Shown: positions 35,892 through 45,463, numbered from the stretch's first letter. The stretch: DNA of 64,000 nucleotides from Nakamurella flavida (GCF_030811475.1 NZ_JAUSQV010000001.1:1054001-1118000), one strand, 5' to 3'. Program-made: numbers and translations. Notes: a model not told the origin generated them from the sequence alone.

Positions 35892-36593
35892 TCAGCGGCC
35901 CTCCGGACCGGACAGCACGTCGTCGACCGAGGGGGGCACCGGCCCGCGCACCCGGCCCACGGCGAACGCCGGCAGCATCCACTGCAGCAGCGGGCCGATG
36001 GCGAGCGCGTACACGACGGTGGCCACCCCGACCATGCCGCCGAGCAGCCAGCCCACCGCCAGCACGGTGAGCTCGATACCGCTGCGGACCACGCGCACCG
36101 ACCCCACCCCGCGGGCGACCAGCCCCGTCATCAGCCCGTCACGGGGGCCGGGCCCGAGGCCGGCACCCAGGTACAGCGCGCCGGCCAGGGCATTGCCGAG
36201 CACCGCCGCGAGAAGGATCAGGATCTGCCCGGTGAGCCCGTGCACCGGGGGCACCACGGCCAGCGTCAGATCGGTGGCCCAGCCGATGATCAGGGTGTTG
36301 GCGATGGTGCCCACCCCCGGCCGCTGGCGGAGCGGGATCCACAGCAGCAGCACGAGCACCGACACGATGGTGATGACCGTGCCGTAGGAGAGCGGGACCA
36401 GCCGGGTCAACCCCTGGTGGAAGACGTCCCAGGGGTCCAGCCCGAGGGCGGCCCGCACCATCAGCCCCATGGTGAACCCGTACAGCAGGAGCCCGACCAG
36501 GAGCTGGGCGAAGCGGCGGGGACGGCGGTCGGTCGGGACGGGGGCGAGGAGGTGCGATGCACGGGCGAGGACGGACGAGCGAGCCATACTCAT
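35892..36593 (-). CDS. YczE/YitT-like membrane protein
   Basis: The 233-residue protein has five to six membrane helices: LLVGLLLYGFTMGLMVRAAL, GTVITIVSVLVLLLWIPL, TLIIGWATDLTLAVV, ILILLAAVLGNALAGALYLGA, and a last pair after GLMTGLVAR. The motif ALGLDPWDVFHQGL is typical of YczE-type proteins, which are found divergent from MocR regulators in many bacteria and are suspected transporters; no substrate is proven. Starts at 36593 (MSM) or 36587 (MAR) are both possible. Confidence 0.85.
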   Translation of the reverse strand: MSMARSSVLARASHLLAPVPTDRRPRRFAQLLVGLLLYGFTMGLMVRAALGLDPWDVFHQGLTRLVPLSYGTVITIVSVLVLLLWIPLRQRPGVGTIANTLIIGWATDLTLAVVPPVHGLTGQILILLAAVLGNALAGALYLGAGLGPGPRDGLMTGLVARGVGSVRVVRSGIELTVLAVGWLLGGMVGVATVVYALAIGPLLQWMLPAFAVGRVRGPVPPSVDDVLSGPEGR

Positions 36594-36606
36594 CACTGTG
36601 CGCCCG

Positions 36607-36648
36607 ATTGGCCTGGACAGAAAGGTCCACCTGCGGGAAAGTGGCCTG
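36607..36648. promoter_or_regulatory. Direct repeats of a MocR-type operator
   Basis: ATTGGCCTG (36607-36615) and AGTGGCCTG (36640-36648) are direct repeats 33 bases apart, about three helical turns. The second sits in GAAAGTGGCCTGA, close to the AAAGTGGWCTA motif known for PdxR-type MocR regulators. A small inverted repeat TGGAC-AGAAAG-GTCCA lies between them. MocR proteins typically bind such direct repeats in the divergent promoter region. Confidence 0.6.
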
Positions 36649-36680
36649 ATGAATGGGAACCGGTCGGCCGGCGGCAGCGC

Positions 36681-38183
36681 ATGAGTGGGACCACCGCCCG
36701 GGTGTCGGCCGCCGCACTGGCCCGGTACGTGGGATCGGTCGACGCGGCGGAGCACCCGGTCTACCGCTGGCTGGCCGGCCGCATCCGGGCCGGCGTGCTG
36801 GACGGTCGCCTGGCGCTCGACGCCACCCTGCCCAGCGAGCGGGAGCTGGCCACCGGCATGGACCTGTCCCGGACCACCGTCGGCGCGGCGTACACGCTGC
36901 TGCGCGAACAGGGCTGGATCTCCTCCCGACGGGGCTCGGGCAGTCGACTCCGCCTGCCCGACGCCCCCGGCCGGGCGACCGCCCCGCCCCGGGCCCCGTT
37001 CGGGCCCGCGGGCATCCACGGCTGGGACACCCCGCTGGGCGCGGATCCCATCGACCTGACCACCGCATGCCTGCCCGCGCCGGCCGACGCCCTGCGCACC
37101 GCGCTGGCCGGGGCAACCACCCGACTCCCCCGGTACCTGGCCGCCGACGGCTACCAGCCGTTCGGGTTGCGCGAGCTGCGGGAGGCGATCGCCGAGCGGT
37201 ACAGCCGGGGCGGTGCGCCGACCACGGCCGAGCAGATCCTGATCACCAACGGCGCCCAGCACGCGCTGTCCCTGGCCGTGAACACCCTGTCGGTCGTGGG
37301 CGACCGGGTCCTGGTGGAGTGTCCGACCTACCCCGTCGCGCTGGACGCCCTGTTGGCCGGCGGTCGGGTGCCCACCACGGTGGGTCTGCACCTACCCACC
37401 GCGCCCGTCGGGGGCGGGTGGGACGTCGAACTGGTCGCCGCCACGCTGCGGCACTCCACCCCCCGGCTGGCCTACCTCATCCCGGACTTCCAGAACCCGA
37501 CGGGTGCGCTGATGGACACCGCCACCCGGGAGCAGATCCTCGCGGCCGCCCGATCGGCCGGCACGCTGGTGCTGGCCGACGAGTCCAACCGCGACCTGGC
37601 CTTCGCCGTCGACGGGGCGATGCCCCCGTCGATGGCGGCGCTGGACGACGGCAGTCGGGTGCTCACCCTCGGGTCGATGTCCAAGGCGTTCTGGGGTGGC
37701 CTGCGGGTCGGATGGATCCGGTCCAGCCCGGCGTCGATCCGCCGACTGGCCCGGGCCCGGGCCCTGACGGACATGGCCGGCCCGATCCTGGACCAGCTGA
37801 TCGCGGTGGAGCTGCTCGCCGATCCCGAGCCCGGGCTGACGGTGCAACGCGCCCGGCTGGCCGCCGGCGCCGATGCGCTGCTCGGCGCGCTGGCCCGGGA
37901 GCTGCCGGACTGGCGGCCGACCCGACCCGGTGGCGGGTTGTGCCTGTGGGTGCAGCTGCCCGGTCCGTTCGCCGCCGAGCTGACCCGGCAGGCCGTCGGA
38001 GCCGGCGTCCAGCTGGCCCCCGGGTCGCGTTTCGGACCGGACGGCACCCTCGAGTCGTTCGTCCGCCTGCCGATCACCGCCGACCCGGCCCGCCTGGTGG
38101 AGGCGGTCCGCCGGCTGACCGGCGTCGCCGCCGCGGCGGCCAGCACCCCGGCCGCGCAGTTCCCGGCCGGATGGCTGACCTGA
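36681..38183 (+). CDS. MocR-type (GntR/aminotransferase) transcriptional regulator
   Basis: The 500-residue protein joins a GntR-type winged helix (residues 28-90: LPSERELATGMDLSRTTVG) to an aminotransferase-fold domain. The PLP lysine is in LGSMSKAFWGGLRVGW, and FQNPTG and the Asp of VLADESNRDL are present, although the Tyr usual after that Asp is replaced. MocR proteins sense PLP or amino compounds. The gene is divergent from the YczE-like gene and sits between pdxT and pdxS, so control of vitamin B6 supply is the most likely job. ATG at 36681 has no strong ribosome-binding site. Confidence 0.9.
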   Translation: MSGTTARVSAAALARYVGSVDAAEHPVYRWLAGRIRAGVLDGRLALDATLPSERELATGMDLSRTTVGAAYTLLREQGWISSRRGSGSRLRLPDAPGRATAPPRAPFGPAGIHGWDTPLGADPIDLTTACLPAPADALRTALAGATTRLPRYLAADGYQPFGLRELREAIAERYSRGGAPTTAEQILITNGAQHALSLAVNTLSVVGDRVLVECPTYPVALDALLAGGRVPTTVGLHLPTAPVGGGWDVELVAATLRHSTPRLAYLIPDFQNPTGALMDTATREQILAAARSAGTLVLADESNRDLAFAVDGAMPPSMAALDDGSRVLTLGSMSKAFWGGLRVGWIRSSPASIRRLARARALTDMAGPILDQLIAVELLADPEPGLTVQRARLAAGADALLGALARELPDWRPTRPGGGLCLWVQLPGPFAAELTRQAVGAGVQLAPGSRFGPDGTLESFVRLPITADPARLVEAVRRLTGVAAAAASTPAAQFPAGWLT

Positions 38184-38215
38184 CCCGTTCACCCCGGGCA
38201 CAGCCCCCCGGGCCC

Positions 38216-38221
38216 TAATCT
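38216..38221 (+). promoter_or_regulatory. -10 box of the leaderless DUF2127 gene
   Basis: TAATCT is followed by exactly six bases (GCGCGG) and the ATG at 38228. The first transcribed base should be the A of the start codon. No Shine-Dalgarno is present. Confidence 0.6.
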
Positions 38222-38227
38222 GCGCGG

Positions 38228-39004
38228 ATGGACTGGAATCTGCGGTCGTGCGGCGTGCGCGGTCACGCCACCTACGCCCCCGACGAGCCCGGACTCGCCG
38301 CCCGACTGCGCGTCGACACGCCTATCGGGGAAGCCTGGCGCTGCCTGCGCTGCGGGGACTTCGTCCCCGGCGAGCCGCATGGTTCGGGACCGGCCGACGA
38401 CGCGCCGGAGGTGCCCCGCGGCAAGCTCCTGCGCGACCGGACGATCATGCGGGTGCTCGCGGTGGAGCGGGTGTTCCGCGGCCTGGTCGTCCTCGGCATC
38501 GTCTACCTGATCCTGCGGTTCCGCGGCAGCCGGGAGAGCGTCCAGCAGGCGTTCGACACCGACCTGAGCCTGTTCCGCCCGTTGGCCGACCAGATCGGCT
38601 GGAACGTCGAGAGCTCGTCCCTGGTCAGCGGTATCGACCGTTTCCTGGGGTGGTCGCCGACCGCGTTGACCTGGCTGGCCGTCGCGCTCGGGGCCTACGC
38701 CGTCATCGAGTTCGCCGAGGCCTACGGGCTGTGGATGATGCGCCGCTGGGGCGAGTACCTCGCCGTGGTCGCCACCGGCCTGTTCCTGCCCATCGAGATC
38801 CGCGAGATCCTGGAGCGGGTGACCTGGCTGCGCATCCTGTTGTTCGCGATCAACCTGGCCGCGGTGCTCTGGCTGCTGTGGTCCAAGCGGCTCTTCGGGA
38901 TCCGCGGCGGGGGCGCGGCCTGGCGGGCCGAACACCATGCGGAGAGCCTGCTCTCGGTCGAGCGGGCCGCGGCCGGGACGGACGTCGCCCCGGCCCGGCG
39001 GTGA
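38228..39004 (+). CDS. DUF2127 family membrane protein
   Basis: The 258-residue protein starts with a possible zinc-binding segment (RSCGVRGHATY, then WRCLRCGDFVPGEP) and continues with four membrane helices, including LVVLGIVYLILRF, LAVALGAYAVIEFAEAYGLW and LRILLFAINLAAVLWLLW. The block YAVIEFAEAYGLWMMRRWGEYLA with FLPIEI is typical of DUF2127. Function is unknown. It lies between the MocR gene and pdxS, convergent with pdxS, and appears to have its own promoter. Confidence 0.85.
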   Translation: MDWNLRSCGVRGHATYAPDEPGLAARLRVDTPIGEAWRCLRCGDFVPGEPHGSGPADDAPEVPRGKLLRDRTIMRVLAVERVFRGLVVLGIVYLILRFRGSRESVQQAFDTDLSLFRPLADQIGWNVESSSLVSGIDRFLGWSPTALTWLAVALGAYAVIEFAEAYGLWMMRRWGEYLAVVATGLFLPIEIREILERVTWLRILLFAINLAAVLWLLWSKRLFGIRGGGAAWRAEHHAESLLSVERAAAGTDVAPARR

Positions 39005-39039
39005 CCGTCACCCGGACCGGATGACGGCACCGCGGGAGG

Positions 39040-39990
39040 TCACCAGCCGCGCTCGGCCAGCCGGTGCGCGACCGGGATCTCGTCGACGTTGAGCCCGACC
39101 ATGGCCTCGCCGAGGCCGCGGGAGACCTTGGCCAGCACGTCCGGGTCGTCGTAGAACGTGGTGGCCGCGACGATCGCCTCGGCGCGCTGGGCGGGGTTGC
39201 CGGACTTGAAGATGCCCGAACCGACGAAGACGCCCTGGGCGCCCAGCTGCATCATCAGCGCGGCGTCGGCGGGGGTCGCGATGCCGCCGGCACTGAACAG
39301 CACGACGGGCAGGCGACCGGCCGCGGCCACCTCGGCGACCAGCTCGTACGGCGCCTGCAGGTCCTTCGCGGCCACGTACAGCTCATCCGGGCTGAGCGCA
39401 CCGATGCGGCGGATCTCGCCCGAGATGGTGCGCATGTGGGTCACCGCGTTGGAGACGTCACCGGTGCCGGCCTCGCCCTTGGACCGGATCATGGCCGCAC
39501 CCTCGGTGATGCGCCGCAGCGCCTCGCCCAGGTTGGTCGCGCCACAGACGAAGGGCACCGTGAACGCCCACTTGTCGATGTGGTGGGCGTAGTCGGCCGG
39601 GGTGAGCACCTCGGACTCGTCCAGGTAGTCCACGCCGAGGGACTGCAGGATCTGCGCCTCGACGAAGTGCCCGATGCGCGCCTTGGCCATCACCGGGATG
39701 GAGACCGAGGCGATGATGCTGTCGATCATGTCCGGGTCGCTCATCCGGGACACGCCGCCCTGCGCGCGGATGTCCGCGGGCACCCGCTCCAGGGCCATGA
39801 CGGCGACCGCGCCGGCGTCCTCCGCGATCTTCGCCTGGTCGGCGGTGACCACGTCCATGATCACGCCGCCCTTGAGCATGTCGGCCATGCCGCGCTTGAC
39901 CCGGGCCGTGCCGGTGACCGAGGACCCGATCACCGCGCCGTCGTGGTCGTCGGGGGAGGTGGCGGGGCGCGGGTCGGTGCTGGCGGACAC
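39040..39990 (-). CDS. pdxS: Pyridoxal 5'-phosphate synthase subunit PdxS
   Basis: The 316-residue TIM-barrel protein makes PLP with ammonia from PdxT. Conserved blocks are [37 protein letters not shown] with its catalytic region, and [20 protein letters not shown] (phosphate-binding). Active-site lysines lie in VMAKARIGH and in [11 protein letters not shown] at 39990 follows AGGAG by seven bases; the frame upstream is not conserved. In M. tuberculosis pdxS and pdxT are separated by one gene; here by three. Confidence 0.96.
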   Translation of the reverse strand: MSASTDPRPATSPDDHDGAVIGSSVTGTARVKRGMADMLKGGVIMDVVTADQAKIAEDAGAVAVMALERVPADIRAQGGVSRMSDPDMIDSIIASVSIPVMAKARIGHFVEAQILQSLGVDYLDESEVLTPADYAHHIDKWAFTVPFVCGATNLGEALRRITEGAAMIRSKGEAGTGDVSNAVTHMRTISGEIRRIGALSPDELYVAAKDLQAPYELVAEVAAAGRLPVVLFSAGGIATPADAALMMQLGAQGVFVGSGIFKSGNPAQRAEAIVAATTFYDDPDVLAKVSRGLGEAMVGLNVDEIPVAHRLAERGW

Positions 39991-40112
39991 GGTGGTGCTC
40001 CTGTTCTGGGCGGACCGGGGGCGGCGGGCGGTTGTCCACCGTGCCTGGCCGGGGCTCATCGTAAGCGCGCCGGGCGGTCCCGTCGTGCGTCGGATCTCCC
40101 TCGCCGGCCCGG

Positions 40113-41261
40113 TCAGCGGATGTCGGTGCCCGGTGTGGCCAGCACCACCCAGGTGCGGCCCGGCTTGAACGGGACGGGCACCCCCGCGGCGTCGAGATAG
40201 CTGGTCGGCTGATCGGCCGCGGGCCGGCTCCAGGTGCCGGTCAGCACGTGCCCGTCGCGATGCAGGGCGAAGGTCCCGGACCCCACGGTGTGCGAGACGT
40301 AGGAGGGAGAGCCGACCGAGTCGACGGTGCCGTCCGGTTCGGACTGCACGTCCTGCACGAGCACGTTGTCGGCGACGACGGGCCGGCCGTCGGCGTCGGA
40401 GAGCGGGTCTCCGTCGCGGCCGACCCGGTACTGCCCACCGGCATCGACGGTGAAGGTCTGGGTCAACGTCGGGAAGCGGGCGCTGATCGAGCTCTGGGAC
40501 GGGGCCGCGGCCACCCGGGGATCGAGCGCGGCGAACACCATGCCCAGGTCCTTCGGCGCGGTCCAGCCGGGGATGGAGGAAGCCACCCGGTCCAGGTTGG
40601 CGTGCAGGTTGTAGGGGTTCCGGGCGGCGGAGGACCGCCAGTAAGCCCCGGCCACCCCCGAGCCGTCGATCGCCCCCGACCGCTGCAGGGCGGCCAGTGG
40701 ACCGCCCGCCCCACCGGAGAACGCCAGGATCGGGATGCCGTAGGCGCTGAGCACCTCACCGTCCGTGGTGCGCACGCTGCGGACGGGGCCGACCTCGTCG
40801 GGCAGCACGGTGTGGAAGACGGCCAGCAGCCGGGTCAGTCCGGCCTCCACCTCCTCCACGTAGACGATGTCGGCGTCGGCCAGGCCGTACTGCGGCTGAC
40901 CTGCGCCGGTGTTGTCGATCTTGACCGCGACCACCGGGGTGAGCATCGGCGCACCCCCGGTCAGCGGGTCGACCGCGGGCGGCGCGGGGGCCGGTTCCGG
41001 CTCGGGCGGCGGCGCGGGCGCGGGCGCCGGTTCGGGGGTCGGGGTCGGGGTGGGTGACGGTGTCGGCGACGCCGAGGTCGTGGCGGGGGGCGGCGCGGAC
41101 GACGACGGAACCGTCACCGACGGGGACGTCGACGGCACGGCCGAGGCCACCGGCGGCAGTCCCCCGCTGCACGCGGACAGCATCAGCGGGAGGAGGACGA
41201 GGGCCACCGGGAGACGGTGCGGCCGTGGGGGGCGACCCGTTCGGCCCGGCCGGACGACCAC
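40113..41261 (-). CDS. DUF3048 (YerB-like) lipoprotein
   Basis: The 382-residue protein has a hydrophobic signal [13 protein letters not shown] with a lipobox Cys (LSAC), followed by about 90 residues of Ser/Thr and Pro/Glu repeats that probably span the cell wall. The DUF3048 domain starts at [22 protein letters not shown] and continues with [17 protein letters not shown] and a C-terminal DUF3048_C part. The role of the family is unknown. GTG at 41261 is chosen because GGAGG is five bases upstream; the ATG at 41315 has none. The 250 bases between this gene and the Nudix gene show nothing clear. Confidence 0.88.
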   Translation of the reverse strand: MVVRPGRTGRPPRPHRLPVALVLLPLMLSACSGGLPPVASAVPSTSPSVTVPSSSAPPPATTSASPTPSPTPTPTPEPAPAPAPPPEPEPAPAPPAVDPLTGGAPMLTPVVAVKIDNTGAGQPQYGLADADIVYVEEVEAGLTRLLAVFHTVLPDEVGPVRSVRTTDGEVLSAYGIPILAFSGGAGGPLAALQRSGAIDGSGVAGAYWRSSAARNPYNLHANLDRVASSIPGWTAPKDLGMVFAALDPRVAAAPSQSSISARFPTLTQTFTVDAGGQYRVGRDGDPLSDADGRPVVADNVLVQDVQSEPDGTVDSVGSPSYVSHTVGSGTFALHRDGHVLTGTWSRPAADQPTSYLDAAGVPVPFKPGRTWVVLATPGTDIR

Positions 41262-41511
41262 GCGCACCTCCGTCGGCTGCGGCCGGGACCGCGGGGCGGC
41301 CGGCCGGATGATCATCCTCGGACGGGTGTCCGGTCGGCTCAACCTAGGAGATCGACGGTCCCGGGCCGCGTTCCGGACGGCGTGTCGTGCCGGCAACCCG
41401 ATCGGCGGCCGACGGCGGAGCGTCACCGGGCCGCCACCGAGGGCCGCAGCGGCCATCCTCACCGGACCAGCCACGCGGGGAGGCGACCCAGCCGGTGGAG
41501 CAGGGTGGACG

Positions 41512-42498
41512 TCAGCGGACCTCGACGACCTCGGCGGGTTCGCCGCGGTCCAGGGCCAGCCGGGCCTCGGTGAGCCGGTCGGCCAGCTCGACCGGGAAGA
41601 CCTGTTCGCGGATCTCGGCCAGGTCGTCGTGCTCCCACCAGCGGTGGCCGGTCAACGTCTGATGTTCGAGCTCGGTGCGACCGCTGGTGTCCAGCTCGTC
41701 GCGCCCCGGGTGGGCGCCGGACCGGGCGGCGAAGTAGAACTCGGTCTGTTCGTAATCGACCCCGACGAAGGCGAACCGGGCCGTCCGCCGCCAGATCGGA
41801 CCGACCAGATCGCCCGGGGCGAGCTGGAGGCCCGTCTCCTCGGCGACCTCCCGGACGGCGGCCTGGGCCAGGTCCTCCCCGGACTCCACCCCGCCGCCGG
41901 GGGTGAACCACCAGCTCGCCCCGGCCCGCGGGTCGGTGCCCGACAGCAGCAGGACCCGGTCGGCGTCGTCGAGCAGCAGCACCCGCGCCGCCGTCCGTCG
42001 GACGGGTTCGGGGCGCCGGTGCTCGGCGATCTCGAAGTAGTCCGGCAGGGCGGCCCGACCGGCCAGCCCGAACACCCGGGTGAACCGGTCACCGCGCAGC
42101 GCCCGGGTGTCGCGGACGGCATCGTTGTAGAAGCGTCGGGCCAGGGTGACCCGTTCTCCGGCGTCGGCCAGTTGCAGGGCCAGCTCCGGCTCGTGCACGG
42201 GCGGGAGCGCGACCAGCGCCCGGGACAGATCGTTCTCGGCATCGGCCCGGTGGGCGCGGGTGGCCGTGTCGGCCACCGTGACCAGGGCGCGCAGCTCGTC
42301 GGCGTGCGGCTGGTCGAGCCCGCCGGCGGCGGCCACCGCCCGTGCGGCGACGACCCGCCGGGCCAGCGCCCCCTCCAGCGCCGCCCAGGCCGCCTCGGTG
42401 CGCACGTGCAGCCGATCCAGCCGGTTGGCGGTCGACCACAGTTTGAGGGCGGCGAGGGCCACGAGCAGGACGGCCACGACGACCAACAGGGTGGTCAA
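41512..42498 (-). CDS. LemA-Nudix fusion membrane protein
   Basis: The 328-residue protein has one N-terminal membrane helix (LLVVVAVLLVALAALKLW). A LemA-like helical domain follows at about 22-155: RTEAAWAALEGALARR, ENDLSRALVALP and RRFYNDAVRDTRAL. The C-terminal Nudix hydrolase domain carries a complete box, GGVESGEDLAQAAVREVAEE followed by TG. It may hydrolyse a nucleotide-type substrate next to the membrane. M. tuberculosis has a Nudix-containing membrane protein (Rv2609c) at the same place beside pimA. The start is a TTG four bases after AGGAGG. Confidence 0.85.
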   Translation of the reverse strand: MTTLLVVVAVLLVALAALKLWSTANRLDRLHVRTEAAWAALEGALARRVVAARAVAAAGGLDQPHADELRALVTVADTATRAHRADAENDLSRALVALPPVHEPELALQLADAGERVTLARRFYNDAVRDTRALRGDRFTRVFGLAGRAALPDYFEIAEHRRPEPVRRTAARVLLLDDADRVLLLSGTDPRAGASWWFTPGGGVESGEDLAQAAVREVAEETGLQLAPGDLVGPIWRRTARFAFVGVDYEQTEFYFAARSGAHPGRDELDTSGRTELEHQTLTGHRWWEHDDLAEIREQVFPVELADRLTEARLALDRGEPAEVVEVR

Positions 42499-42673
42499 CT
42501 GTCCTCCTGGTCGGGAACGGGCCGGTCACCGGACGGTGCGCGGGGCGGGTGGCGGTGCCCAGGATGGCATGCCCACGGTCAGGTCCGCGCCAGCCGGCGG
42601 CGGCCGGCGGCCCGTGCGGAGGACGACGACCCCGCCGGACGGGCCACGGGAGGGCGCCGCCGGGTCCCCGGCG

Positions 42674-43147
42674 TCAGCGGGTGCTGCGGTCCCGATCGAC
42701 GTCGGCGAAGCCCCGCGGGCCGAACGCGTCGAACGCGGACAGCCGCAGCCCGCCGGCGACGCCGACGAGCAGCCCCACGGCCATCACGATCGGACCCCAG
42801 GTGTCGCTGCCGGAGACGGCGCCCACGATGCCCGTGATCGTCATGACCGCGCCCACGATCAACAGGCCCAGCAGCAGCCGGCGCCCGTACCGGGCCCACC
42901 ACAGGCTCGTGGCGCCGGGCTCCCAGTCCGCGTCGATCCAGTCGGGGCGGCGCCGGAAAGCGATCAGCGTGGCTGTGGAGCACGCCATCAGGACGAGCAC
43001 GACGGCCACGAAGAGGATGTCCCACCACCGGACGCCGTCGCGGAGTAGCTGCCGACCGTTGACCAGCAACAGGAACGCAGGTAGGACCAGTGTCGCAACC
43101 GCCCGCCCGGGCCCGTCCGCCGTGAGCCACCAGGGTCTGCGTCGCAT
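42674..43147 (-). CDS. Hypothetical membrane protein
   Basis: The 157-residue protein has four predicted helices: AVATLVLPAFLLLVNG, ILFVAVVLVLMACSTATLIA, LLLGLLIVGAVMTITGIVGAV and IVMAVGLLVGVAGGL. Loops are basic on the inside. I do not recognise a family. It is downstream of pimA on the same strand with 37 bases between them, so it may be the last gene of that operon. An alternative is its own near-leaderless start, since GATACT lies seven bases before the ATG. Confidence 0.75.
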   Translation of the reverse strand: MRRRPWWLTADGPGRAVATLVLPAFLLLVNGRQLLRDGVRWWDILFVAVVLVLMACSTATLIAFRRRPDWIDADWEPGATSLWWARYGRRLLLGLLIVGAVMTITGIVGAVSGSDTWGPIVMAVGLLVGVAGGLRLSAFDAFGPRGFADVDRDRSTR

Positions 43148-43184
43148 GCCCGGCAGTATCTCCGGCCCGCCCGGATCGCGCCGG

Positions 43185-44510
43185 TCAGTCCGCTTCGACG
43201 ACGGTGCGGGACTCGCGGGCCACCACGGTCTCGTAGACCTTGACCACGGTGGCGGCGACCACCGGCCAGTCGTAGGCCGCGACCGCGGCGATGGCCCGCT
43301 CGTTCAGCACGGCGCGGCGCGCCGGGTCGTCGATCAGGTCGGCCAGGGCGGTGGCCAGGGCGGGGGCGTTGCCGACGGGGAACAGCACCCCGGCGGTGCC
43401 GTCCTCGAGCACCCGGCGGAACGCCTCGAGATCACTGGCGACGACGGCGGCCCCGGCGCTCATCGCCTCGGTGAGGACGATGCCGAAGCTCTCCCCGCCG
43501 GTGTTGGGCGCGCAGTAGACGTCGACCGAGGACAGCATCGAGGCCTTGTCGGCCTCGGACACCCGCCCGAGCATGACCAGGTGCGGGGCCAGGGCGGGCC
43601 CGGCCTTCTCCAGCAGTTCCTCGGCGTCGCCGCCGCCGGCGACGAGCAACCGCAGGTCCGGACGGTGCGGGGCGAGCAGACGCAGGGCCTCGAGCAGCAC
43701 GTCCATGCCCTTGCGCGGCTCGTCGTAGCGTCCGATGAACCCGATGGTGCCGCCGGTGCGCGGATACCCGGGCAGCGGGCCGGCCGCGGCGTAGAAGGGC
43801 ACGTCGACCCCGTTGGGGATGATCACCGCGTCACTGCCCAGGTGCTCGACCTGGACCTGACGCGCGAGCTCGCTCACGGCGATCCGGCCGGTGATCTTCT
43901 CCAGGAAGGGCTGCAGCACGGGCTGGAACGCGGTGAGCATCCGCGAGCGCGGGTTGGCGGTGTGGAAGGTGGCGACGATCGGACCCTCGGCCACCATCAG
44001 CGCCAGCATGGACAGGCTGGGCGCGACCGGTTCGTGCACGTGCAGGACGTCGAAGGCACCGGCCCGGATCCACTTCCGGACCCGGTTGTAGGAGACGGGG
44101 CCGAAGGACAGCCGGGCCACCGAGCCGTTGTAGGGGATGCCCACGCTGCGGCCGGCGGGCACGAAGTAGTCCGGGAAGTCGACCGTGTTCCCGCCCTCCC
44201 CCGTCGCGTCGGCATCCCCGTCCTCCGGGGCGTCCTGGTCGTCACCACCGCCGGTCCACCGGGCCAGGGAGTACCGGCGGGCCCCGGCGCGGCGTTCCCG
44301 GCGGGCGGGTTCGGCGTCGGACTCGACCGTCCCCGCCGCGGCCGGGCCGGGTTCGGCGGTCGGGGCGGGATCGGCGGCGGGTTCGGCGGCCGGGGCCAGG
44401 ATGGACACCTGGTGTCCGAGCCGGACCAGTTCCCGACCCAGGTCCTGCACGTGCGCCTGCACGCCGCCCGGGACGTCGAACGAGTAGGGGCAGACCAGGC
44501 CGATCTTCAC
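43185..44510 (-). CDS. pimA: Phosphatidylinositol alpha-mannosyltransferase PimA
   Basis: The 441-residue GT4 enzyme transfers mannose from GDP-Man to phosphatidylinositol on the inner face of the membrane, the first step of PIM synthesis. It has the start MKIGLVCPYSFDVPGGVQAHV, VLHVHEP, the donor-binding GRYDEPRKGMDVLLEAL and GGESFGIVLTEAMSAG. An insert of about 70 Ala/Pro/Asp/Glu residues at positions 42-110 splits the N-terminal domain; mycobacterial PimA lacks it. It overlaps the acyltransferase gene by four bases (ATGA). Confidence 0.93.
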   Translation of the reverse strand: MKIGLVCPYSFDVPGGVQAHVQDLGRELVRLGHQVSILAPAAEPAADPAPTAEPGPAAAGTVESDAEPARRERRAGARRYSLARWTGGGDDQDAPEDGDADATGEGGNTVDFPDYFVPAGRSVGIPYNGSVARLSFGPVSYNRVRKWIRAGAFDVLHVHEPVAPSLSMLALMVAEGPIVATFHTANPRSRMLTAFQPVLQPFLEKITGRIAVSELARQVQVEHLGSDAVIIPNGVDVPFYAAAGPLPGYPRTGGTIGFIGRYDEPRKGMDVLLEALRLLAPHRPDLRLLVAGGGDAEELLEKAGPALAPHLVMLGRVSEADKASMLSSVDVYCAPNTGGESFGIVLTEAMSAGAAVVASDLEAFRRVLEDGTAGVLFPVGNAPALATALADLIDDPARRAVLNERAIAAVAAYDWPVVAATVVKVYETVVARESRTVVEAD

Positions 44511-45463
44511 CGGGCCGCCCCGGTCAGCGCGGCCCGGCGCGCGGCGGGCAGGTCGGCCAACCAGAGCGGCTGGAGCATGTGCCAGTCGGCCGGGGCGGTG
44601 GCGATGTCGCGGGCGAACCGGTCGGCGAGCTGCTGGGTGGTCTGCCGGACGGTGGTCGCCAGCCGCCCGCCGGGCAACGGCATCGGCTCACCGATGACGA
44701 CCTTCCAGCCGGTGGGGGTGAAGGTCGGCAGGCAGGGCAGCAGATCCGCGCCGGTGGTGGCGGCGAGCAGGGCCGGGCCGGCCGGCATCCGGGTCGGCTC
44801 CCCGAAGAACGACACGTCGATGCCCCGGGTGGTGAGATCCCGATCGCCGAGCAGGCAGACGATGCCACCGGCCCGCAGCCGCTCCTTGAGCACCTGGGAC
44901 ACGGCCGGGCCGCCGGTGAGCGGCAGGATCTCCATGCCCAACGACTCCCGAAAGGCCAGGAACCGGTCGTAGACGGACTCGGGCTTGAGTCGTTCGGCGA
45001 CGGTGGTCAGCGAGCCGTAGCGCTGGGCGATCATCAGCCCGGCGACGTCCCAGTTGCCGGTGTGCGGGAGGACGCAGACCACACCCCGGCCGGCCTCCAG
45101 CGCGTTCTCGATGTTCTCCAACCCGTGGGTGCCGGCGGTCACGTCGAGCACCACCTGCGCGTGATCCATCGCGGGGAGCCGGAACGTCTCCAGCCAGTAC
45201 CGCGCATAGGAACGCATGCCGTCCGCGACGACGGCCGACAGGGTGGCCGGGGTCGCGGATGCACCGAGCACCCGGTGCAGGTTGCGGGCGAGCTGGACGA
45301 CCCGCGGACCCCGCCGGGCGGTGGCCCGGTCGGCGGCGGCCCGGAACGCGGCGCGTGCCACCGGCTCGGGGAGGGAACGGACCAGCTGCCAGCCGGCGCC
45401 GTAGCCGGCCGCGACGGCGCGATCGGTGAGCTCCTGACGCCGGCTGGGTGGGGTGCCGCTCAC
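44507..45463 (-). CDS. Phosphatidylinositol mannoside acyltransferase (PatA-like)
   Basis: The 318-residue LpxL/HtrB-type acyltransferase has the HxxxxD motif in LPHTGNWDVAGLM, the later LLGDRDLTTRGIDVSFFGE, and RMPAGPALLA. It acylates the mannose of PIM at the membrane, as Rv2611c does. GTG at 45463 overlaps the pgsA stop (GTGA), and the next ATG overlaps that of pimA, so three lipid genes are translated in series. Confidence 0.92.
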   Translation of the reverse strand: MSGTPPSRRQELTDRAVAAGYGAGWQLVRSLPEPVARAAFRAAADRATARRGPRVVQLARNLHRVLGASATPATLSAVVADGMRSYARYWLETFRLPAMDHAQVVLDVTAGTHGLENIENALEAGRGVVCVLPHTGNWDVAGLMIAQRYGSLTTVAERLKPESVYDRFLAFRESLGMEILPLTGGPAVSQVLKERLRAGGIVCLLGDRDLTTRGIDVSFFGEPTRMPAGPALLAATTGADLLPCLPTFTPTGWKVVIGEPMPLPGGRLATTVRQTTQQLADRFARDIATAPADWHMLQPLWLADLPAARRAALTGAAR

